Source: Pseudomonadota bacterium (GTDB lineage Bacteria; Pseudomonadota; Alphaproteobacteria; Rhizobiales; Rhizobiaceae). Taken from it: a DNA stretch of 5,101 bases. Location: NCBI GenBank assembly GCA_023416545.1, contig JAEZHO010000157.1, forward strand, positions 1 to 5,101, read 5' to 3'. The translations under genes and the position numbers were made by a program. The notes below the pieces were generated by a model, which was not told where the DNA came from, made no database searches, and saw only the letters and a program-made list of their open reading frames with translations. Positions 1-3,906 of this stretch are shown here, piece after piece. How positions within the stretch are numbered: the first letter of the stretch is position 1; every line of letters starts with the position of its first letter.

Positions 1-1030
1 CGGTGCGGATGGCGTGCTCGTAGGCGTTCCGCGTCGTCTCGATGCCGCTGAAGGCCGAGACGAGCATGAAGAGCGTCGACTTCGGCAGGTGGAAGTTGGT
101 CATCAGGATGTCCACCGCCTTGAACGCATATCCCGGCGTGATGAAGATGTCCGTGGCGCCGCTCCAGGCGTTGATCGTTCCGTCCTCTGAACTGGCGCTC
201 TCGAGGAGGCGCAGTGACGTGGTGCCGACGCTGACGATCCGCCCTCCCCGTTGCCTGACCGCGTTCAGTCGAGCCGCGGTCTCGGCGCTGACGTGGCCGA
301 TCTCGGAATGCATCCGGTGGTCGCTGGTGTCGTCCGCCTTCACCGGCAGGAATGTGCCGGCACCGACATGCAGGGTCACGAAGTGGCGCTCAATCCCCGC
401 CTGGTCGAGCGACGCGAAGAGCTCCGGCGTGAAATGCAGGCCGGCCGTGGGAGCAGCGACAGCGCCTCGCTCGCGGGCATAGATCGTCTGGTAGTCTTCC
501 CGGTCCCGCTCGTCCTCGGGTCGCTTGTCGGCGATATAGGGGGGCAGCGGAATGTGCCCGGCCGCCATGATCGCCTCGTCCAGCGCCGGGCCCGACAGGT
601 CGAACAGGAGCGTGATCTCGCCCCCCTCTCCCTTTGCCTCGACGGTCGCGTTGAGCGTTCCCAGCAGACAGGCGTCGCCGCCATGGCCGAAGATGATGCG
701 GTCCCCGACCTTGATCCGCTTGCCCGGCCTCGCAAACGCCTTCCAGCGTTCCGGGCCCGCGCGCATGTGCAAGGTGGCGGAAACCGGCAGTTCGCTCGCG
801 CCTTCTCGCAGGCGCTGCCCTTCGAGCTGCGCCGGGATGACCTTCGTGTCGTTGAATACCAGGGCGTCGCCGGGGCGCAGGAGGGACGGCAGGTCACGGA
901 CCGTCATGTCGGAAAGGACCGGCGCGCCGTCGGGTCGCACGACGAGCATGCGCGCGGCGTCGCGCGGGCTTACCGGTCGCAAGGCGATGTTTTCTTCCGG
1001 GAGGGCGAAATCGAAAAGGTCTACGCGCAT
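1..1030 (-). CDS. queA: S-adenosylmethionine:tRNA ribosyltransferase-isomerase QueA (3' end cut off by window edge)
   Basis: QueA transfers and isomerises the ribosyl part of S-adenosylmethionine onto 7-aminomethyl-7-deazaguanine at the wobble position of GUN-anticodon tRNAs, giving epoxyqueuosine, the penultimate step of queuosine synthesis in the cytoplasm. The visible 343 residues carry family signatures throughout: an N-terminal MRVDLFDF..LPEENIALRP block, NDTKVIPA (60-67), IPLPPYI (160-166) followed by the DKRPEDERDREDYQTIYAR stretch, PTAGLHFT (194-201), LHVGAGTFLPV, and DILMTNFHLPKST near the end (H314). The reading frame is open to base 1; family members are usually about 350-365 residues, so only a short C-terminal piece is missing. 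The ATG at 1030 gives the expected N-terminus but has no clear Shine-Dalgarno sequence. It lies 4 bases after the stop of the upstream membrane-protein gene, so translational coupling is likely (inference). Identification is very secure. Confidence 0.97.
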   Translation of the reverse strand, partial: MRVDLFDFALPEENIALRPVSPRDAARMLVVRPDGAPVLSDMTVRDLPSLLRPGDALVFNDTKVIPAQLEGQRLREGASELPVSATLHMRAGPERWKAFARPGKRIKVGDRIIFGHGGDACLLGTLNATVEAKGEGGEITLLFDLSGPALDEAIMAAGHIPLPPYIADKRPEDERDREDYQTIYARERGAVAAPTAGLHFTPELFASLDQAGIERHFVTLHVGAGTFLPVKADDTSDHRMHSEIGHVSAETAARLNAVRQRGGRIVSVGTTSLRLLESASSEDGTINAWSGATDIFITPGYAFKAVDILMTNFHLPKSTLFMLVSAFSGIETTRNAYEHAIRT

Positions 1031-1034
1031 CAGT

Positions 1035-1484
1035 TCAGAACATTCGGATCATCACGACACCGGCGCAGAGCAGCAGTGCTCCCACTATCCGTCCGGCCGT
1101 CAGTTCGCGCACGGCTACACCCATGAACCCGATGCGGTCAATGAGGAGACCGGCCGTTAATTGGCCTGCGACGGAGAAAGCCATGACGGCGGCCGCGCCA
1201 ATTCGCGGCGTCAGCAGGATTGCGGCGGTGACATAGACGCTTCCGAGGCAGCCACCGGCGAAATACAGCCAGGGAGCGGGCGCATGCCAGTCGGGGGCGA
1301 TGCCCTGAAAGCGGGCGAAGGCCATCACCGCCAGCAAGAGGACGACCGCACCGGCGGCAAACGAGACCATGGCGGCCGCGAGCGGCATCCCGAGCATCCG
1401 TCCAAGCTGCGCGTTGATCGGCGCCTGGACCGCAATGCAGGCCCCTGCGACGATACCGAGGATGCTCCAAAGTAGGCCCGTCAT
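1035..1484 (-). CDS. Small DMT-superfamily membrane protein, YdcZ/DUF606 type
   Basis: This 149-residue, very hydrophobic inner-membrane protein resembles the YdcZ (DUF606) branch of the drug/metabolite transporter superfamily, whose members are usually about 140-150 residues and of mostly unknown substrate. Five hydrophobic segments can be drawn at roughly residues 4-22, 35-57, 70-92, 97-117 and 130-147. Family-like features are the N-terminal QAPINAQLGR (20-29), the WLYFAGGCLGSVYV stretch (72-85), TPRIGAAAVMAFSVAGQL (92-109) and a terminal AGRIVGALLLCAGVVMI helix. The ATG at 1484 follows an AGG at about 6 bases. It lies downstream of a terminator that closes the cyclophilin operon, so a promoter of its own is expected in about 1485-1520, but I could not identify one. 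It is tightly linked to queA (4-base gap), which suggests co-transcription. Substrate cannot be inferred from sequence. Confidence 0.88.
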   Translation of the reverse strand: MTGLLWSILGIVAGACIAVQAPINAQLGRMLGMPLAAAMVSFAAGAVVLLLAVMAFARFQGIAPDWHAPAPWLYFAGGCLGSVYVTAAILLTPRIGAAAVMAFSVAGQLTAGLLIDRIGFMGVAVRELTAGRIVGALLLCAGVVMIRMF

Positions 1485-1520
1485 GTTTCGCCTGCCCTCG
1501 CCTCGCCGGGATGTAGTCGG

Positions 1521-1550
1521 AAACGAAAAACGCCCCGGCGTACCGGGGCG
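1521..1550 (-). terminator. Intrinsic terminator of the coaD-ppiA-ppiB run
   Basis: Read on the minus strand, a perfect 8-base-pair GC-rich stem (CGCCCCGG / CCGGGGCG, plus-strand arms 1531-1538 and 1543-1550) with a 4-base loop is followed directly by TTTTTCGTTT. It starts 24 bases after the ppiB stop codon. The other side of the stem lacks a T run, so it should act mainly on minus-strand transcripts. It separates the cyclophilin genes from the ydcZ-like/queA pair. Confidence 0.88.
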
Positions 1551-1573
1551 CAGTATTTCACATATCGCGCCGA

Positions 1574-2089
1574 TCAGGCAGCCACGTCGGCGGCGACCCT
1601 AAGGCTGATGATCGAATCGGGATCCTGGACCGGCTCGCCCTTCTTGATCTCGTCGATATGATCCATGCCCTCGATCACCTGGCCCCAGACGGTGTATTGC
1701 TTGTTGAGCCAGGGTGCGTCGGCGAAGCAGATGAAGAACTGGGAATTGGCCGAGTTCGGGTTCTGCGAACGCGCCATCGAGCAGGTGCCGCGCACATGCG
1801 GGACCGCCGAGAATTCTGCCTTGAGGTCCGGCTTGTCGGAGCCGCCCATGCCGGCGCGCCCGGGGTTGAAGCTCGCGCCGCCCTTCTTGCCGTACTGCAC
1901 GTCGCCGGTCTGCGCCATGAAATCGGCGATGACGCGGTGGAAGACCACGCCATCATAGGCGTGTTCACGGGCGAGTTCCTTGATCCGGGCCACGTGGCCG
2001 GGAGCGAGATCGGGCATCAGCGAGATCACGACCCTGCCCTTCGTCGTTTCCATGATGAGCGTGTTTTCCGGATCCTTGATCTCGGCCAT
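1574..2089 (-). CDS. ppiB: Cytoplasmic cyclophilin-type peptidyl-prolyl cis-trans isomerase
   Basis: Cyclophilins catalyse cis-trans isomerisation of bonds preceding proline and help protein folding. This 171-residue form has no signal peptide, so it should be cytoplasmic. The single cyclophilin domain covers about residues 10-167. Active-site positions known from the family are present: R52 in FHRVI, F57, M58 and Q60 in DFMAQTGD, F119 in SQFFI, and W127-L128, the tryptophan associated with cyclosporin binding in eukaryotic cyclophilins. The histidine found near the end of the eukaryotic site is Y132 here, as in other bacterial forms. I chose the ATG at 2089 over the in-frame ATG at 2104 because AAGGAG sits at 2101-2096, six bases upstream; the longer start would bury this ribosome site in coding sequence and add MKEKH. 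It lies 44 bases downstream of the paralogous ppiA and ends just before an intrinsic terminator. Confidence 0.95.
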   Translation of the reverse strand: MAEIKDPENTLIMETTKGRVVISLMPDLAPGHVARIKELAREHAYDGVVFHRVIADFMAQTGDVQYGKKGGASFNPGRAGMGGSDKPDLKAEFSAVPHVRGTCSMARSQNPNSANSQFFICFADAPWLNKQYTVWGQVIEGMDHIDEIKKGEPVQDPDSIISLRVAADVAA

Positions 2090-2095
2090 GTGCTT

Positions 2096-2101
2096 CTCCT
2101 T
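2096..2101 (-). promoter_or_regulatory. Ribosome binding site that decides the ppiB start
   Basis: On the minus strand AAGGAG occupies 2101-2096, six bases before the ATG at 2089-2087. Optimal spacing makes this the real start; the upstream in-frame ATG at 2104 overlaps the site and has no purine-rich sequence placed correctly for itself. Confidence 0.75.
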
Positions 2102-2133
2102 CATTACTCGATTTTGACGCTTTTCGGCGTCCG

Positions 2134-2703
2134 TTACTGTCGGCCGACGGTGACCTTCACCATCCGGTCGGGATCGGAGACCTCGCCGTTGCCGCCCTCG
2201 CCGCGCTTGATCTTGTCGACGTTCTCCATGCCCGAGACGACCTTGCCGACCACCGTGTACTGGCCGTTGAGGAAGGAGCCTTCGTCGAACATGATGAAGA
2301 ACTGCGAATTGGCGGAATCGGGATCCTGCGAACGCGCCATCCCGACCGTCCCGCGTTCGAACGGGATGTCGGAGAACTCGGCGGGAAGATCGGGCAGGTC
2401 GGAGCCGCCGGTGCCTGCGCGACCGGGATTGAAGCCGTCCTCCATGTCGCCGAACTCGACATCGCCGGTCTGGGCCATGAAGCCTTCGATCACCCGATGA
2501 AAGGCGACGTTGTCGTATTCGCCCTTCGAGGCGAGTTCCTTGAGACGCGCGACATGCTTGGGAGCCGCGTCCGGCAGCAACTCGACGACCACCGGGCCGT
2601 CCTTGAGTTCGATCGTCAGGTAGTCGTCCTCTGCGGCAAGCGCCGGCATGGCGACGGAGGCGAACGCGAGGGCACCGGCAAGGGCGAGACGAAGAAGTTT
2701 CAT
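2134..2703 (-). CDS. ppiA: Exported (periplasmic) cyclophilin-type peptidyl-prolyl cis-trans isomerase
   Basis: This 189-residue cyclophilin should act on proline bonds of proteins folding in the periplasm. It opens with a classical Sec signal peptide: MKLLR, a hydrophobic stretch of leucines and alanines, then MPALA|AEDD, with cleavage predicted after A23 or A24. The cyclophilin domain follows (about 28-187), with the family active-site residues R70 (FHRVI), F75, M76 and Q78 (GFMAQTGD) and F136 (SQFFI). The position that is tryptophan in the neighbouring paralogue is F144, and Y149 replaces the eukaryotic histidine; E. coli PpiA is also a Phe-type enzyme as I recall. GGAG at 2712-2709 lies five bases before the ATG. 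It starts 20 bases after coaD and ends 44 bases before ppiB, so the three are probably one transcript. The close similarity to ppiB indicates an old tandem duplication with split location. Confidence 0.95.
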   Translation of the reverse strand: MKLLRLALAGALAFASVAMPALAAEDDYLTIELKDGPVVVELLPDAAPKHVARLKELASKGEYDNVAFHRVIEGFMAQTGDVEFGDMEDGFNPGRAGTGGSDLPDLPAEFSDIPFERGTVGMARSQDPDSANSQFFIMFDEGSFLNGQYTVVGKVVSGMENVDKIKRGEGGNGEVSDPDRMVKVTVGRQ

Positions 2704-2723
2704 GTGTTCTCCACGATGAGAGG

Positions 2724-3218
2724 TCAGCGGTTCAGCTTGATACGCATGGCGGCGAGCACCGGAGCCGGAACGAAGGCACCGACGTCACCGCCCATTGCGG
2801 CGATCTGACGTACCAATGTGGCCGTAATAGGCCGCGACGCCACGCCCGCAGGCAGAAATACCGTCTGGACGTCGGGTGCCATCTGACGGTTCATGCCGGC
2901 CATCTGCATTTCGTAGTCGAGGTCCGTGCCGTCCCGCAGTCCCCGGATGAGCAGGGTCGCGCCATGGGCGCGGGCTGCATCCACGACCAGGTTGTCGAAC
3001 GAGACCACCTCGATTTCGCCGGCTGCGGACGGAAGCGCCTCGGTAACCGAAGCCCTGATGAGTTCCGCCCTCTCCCCGAAGGTGAAGAGCGGCGCCTTGC
3101 CGGGGTGGATGCCGATCCCGACCACCACCTTTTCCGCAACCTGCAACGCCTGCACCAGGACGTCGAGATGTCCGTTCGTCATCGGGTCGAATGATCCGGG
3201 ATAGAATGCGGTCGCCAT
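2724..3218 (-). CDS. coaD: Phosphopantetheine adenylyltransferase CoaD
   Basis: CoaD joins ATP and 4'-phosphopantetheine to give dephospho-CoA and pyrophosphate, the fourth step of coenzyme A synthesis from pantothenate, in the cytoplasm. The 164-residue protein has the usual length and a single nucleotidyltransferase Rossmann domain. Visible motifs are FYPGSFDPMTNGH, containing the TxGH nucleotide-binding motif (14-17), HPGKAPLF with the conserved lysine K41, LIRGLRDGTDLDYE (90-103) with the conserved RG arginine, and SRPITATLVR (128-137) near the ATP-binding C-terminal region. I chose the ATG at 3218: GAGG at 3226-3223 is four bases upstream. The in-frame TTG one codon earlier would leave a spacing of one base. 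It is the first gene of the coaD-ppiA-ppiB run and is divergent from the plus-strand small genes, with 227 bases between; its promoter should lie there, but I cannot point to clear -35/-10 boxes. Confidence 0.97.
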   Translation of the reverse strand: MATAFYPGSFDPMTNGHLDVLVQALQVAEKVVVGIGIHPGKAPLFTFGERAELIRASVTEALPSAAGEIEVVSFDNLVVDAARAHGATLLIRGLRDGTDLDYEMQMAGMNRQMAPDVQTVFLPAGVASRPITATLVRQIAAMGGDVGAFVPAPVLAAMRIKLNR

Positions 3219-3277
3219 CAAGCCTCACACGGTTTGTCGCCTTTTGTCATGGAAGCCCGGGCGCTGCAAGATGGCGA

Positions 3278-3297
3278 AGATGAACGCCAGATGAACG
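3278..3297. promoter_or_regulatory. Candidate operator: direct repeat with 11-base period
   Basis: The 9-mer AGATGAACG occurs at 3278-3286 and again at 3289-3297, so the copies are exactly 11 bases apart (CGTTCATCT on the other strand). Direct repeats phased near one helical turn are typical of OmpR/PhoB-family winged-helix response regulators, which bind head to tail. The site sits in the divergent region between coaD (start 3218) and the plus-strand small genes (start 3446), so it could serve either. The regulator is unknown; the assignment is inference from spacing and position, and chance is possible for a single pair. Confidence 0.35.
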
Positions 3298-3411
3298 GAC
3301 CATTCAAGCGCGTTTCATTGCTAACATGCTTTCTTGCAGCCAGTGGGTGGGAGACCGAACCGGGGAAGCCAACCTTGAGCTTCTCCATGCAATTTGGAAC
3401 CAGGTCGCGCA

Positions 3412-3444
3412 ATGAGCGTTCTGGCTGGCAAGAAGGACAACTGA
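3412..3444 (+). other. Possible 10-codon leader ORF before the first small gene
   Basis: ATG at 3412 opens a frame encoding MSVLAGKKDN and stops with TGA at 3442-3444, one base before the ATG of the 59-codon gene. An AGG at 3402-3404 lies seven bases upstream. The ORF runs across the Shine-Dalgarno sequence of the downstream gene (AAGGA, 3433-3437), an arrangement that would allow translational coupling or attenuation. It is too short for codon statistics, so it may be chance. Confidence 0.2.
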
Positions 3445-3445
3445 G

Positions 3446-3625
3446 ATGATCGAGAGAAGGAAGCCGATCGTGCTGGACAAGATCTCAATGATCAACATGG
3501 TCTGGACAGCAATGATCGCCGCGATGCTCACGGCCACGGTGACCCTTTATCAGGATCGTTCGCAGTGGAGCGATCTGGACTATCCGCAGATGACGGGACG
3601 TTACAACGATATCTCGTTCTACTAG
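3446..3625 (+). CDS. Unrecognised 59-residue single-pass membrane microprotein
   Basis: I do not recognise this protein. It starts with a basic N-terminus (MIERRKPIVLDK), has one hydrophobic helix at about residues 16-35, and ends in a polar, aromatic-rich, net acidic tail (about 36-59) including SQWSDLDYPQ and a terminal NDISFY. The positive-inside rule suggests the N-terminus in the cytoplasm and the tail in the periplasm. Evidence that it is a real gene: AAGGA at 3433-3437, eight bases before the ATG; 46 of 59 sense codons end in G or C, much as in the neighbouring housekeeping genes and well above the frame just upstream; an in-frame stop at 3413-3415 fixes this ATG as the first possible one; and a second similar gene plus a terminator follow. 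It runs opposite to all flanking large genes. No enzymatic motif is visible; a regulatory or envelope-associated role is only a guess. Confidence 0.7.
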   Translation: MIERRKPIVLDKISMINMVWTAMIAAMLTATVTLYQDRSQWSDLDYPQMTGRYNDISFY

Positions 3626-3650
3626 GCGGTACTGACAAAAGAGGCAGATT

Positions 3651-3785
3651 ATGTTCGCGACGTTGACGGTATTGGCGGGTTTGATCAGTATCATGTTCGT
3701 GGCATCGGTCGCCTCGACGATCACCGAACTTCGCCGCGAACGAGAAGAGATGAAGGCCTTCGCAGCCCGTAGGGTCACGTTCTAG
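3651..3785 (+). CDS. Unrecognised 44-residue membrane microprotein with charged helical tail
   Basis: I do not recognise this protein. Residues 2-22 form one hydrophobic helix (FATLTVLAGLISIMFVASVAS). The rest is a strongly charged, probably helical segment (TELRREREEMKAFAARR, about 25-41) ending in VTF. The basic tail suggests the C-terminus faces the cytoplasm, opposite to the orientation predicted for the preceding microprotein. Support for a real gene: AGAGG at 3640-3644 gives good Shine-Dalgarno spacing (six bases) to the ATG; 33 of 44 codons end in G or C; it begins 25 bases after the stop of the 59-codon gene on the same strand; and the strong terminator at 3860-3896 closes the unit. 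Possible roles are a small-protein regulator of a membrane complex or a short toxin-like peptide; nothing in the sequence decides between these. Confidence 0.68.
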   Translation: MFATLTVLAGLISIMFVASVASTITELRREREEMKAFAARRVTF

Positions 3786-3859
3786 TCGGGGACTACAGGA
3801 CTTTTCTGGATTTCCAGTAGCGGACTGCACCACCGGACAATGTCTCTGGTCCTGCAGCC

Positions 3860-3896
3860 AAAAAATAAGCCGGGCATTTTGCCCGGCTTATTTTTT
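3860..3896. terminator. Bidirectional intrinsic terminator between gyrA and the small genes
   Basis: A perfect 16-base-pair hairpin: arms 3860-3875 (AAAAAATAAGCCGGGC) and 3881-3896 (GCCCGGCTTATTTTTT) around a 5-base ATTTT loop. The GC-rich core is flanked by an A run on one side and a T run on the other, so U-tracts follow the stem in both directions. It begins 10 bases past the gyrA stop on the minus strand and 74 bases past the second small gene on the plus strand, serving both convergent units. Confidence 0.93.
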
Positions 3897-3906
3897 TGTT
3901 TTCGGC

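Noticed and set aside
251..1126. Long plus-strand frame (291 codons) opposite queA
   Set aside because: Arg-rich antisense shadow; the QueA motifs on the minus strand account for the region.
1485..1530. Search for a promoter or preQ1-type riboswitch ahead of the ydcZ-like/queA pair
   Set aside because: Only a weak CTACAT -10-like hexamer (1516-1511, minus strand) without a matching -35 box; too little room and no recognisable riboswitch fold.
2116..2131. Hairpin GACGC-TTTTCG-GCGTC between ppiA and ppiB
   Set aside because: The stem is only 5 base pairs with a 6-base loop, and no T run follows on the minus strand, so it is unlikely to terminate transcription.
1658..2500. Long plus-strand frame (280 codons) spanning the two cyclophilin genes
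   Set aside because: It mirrors two well-supported genes and continues across their spacer, as expected for a GC-rich shadow.
3218..3412. Minus-strand 64-codon frame running into the coaD start
   Set aside because: Its ATG lacks a convincing ribosome site, the translation shows no family features, and it covers the region expected to hold coaD regulation.
3234..3449. Plus-strand frame of up to 71 codons upstream of the small genes, its TGA overlapping the ATG at 3446
   Set aside because: No Shine-Dalgarno before the TTG at 3234 or the ATG at 3249. Third positions are clearly less GC-rich than in the two small genes, and the frame crosses the probable divergent promoter region.
3485..3833. 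Two overlapping minus-strand frames of about 100 codons opposite the small genes
   Set aside because: They are antisense shadows with Arg/His/Ser-rich, low-complexity translations, no ribosome site, and competition with better-supported plus-strand genes.
3802..3857. Short inverted repeats after the second small gene (CTGGA-TT-TCCAG, and CAGGAC with GTCCTG)
   Set aside because: Stems of 5-6 bases with a tiny or a very long loop are expected by chance and show no further RNA-like structure.
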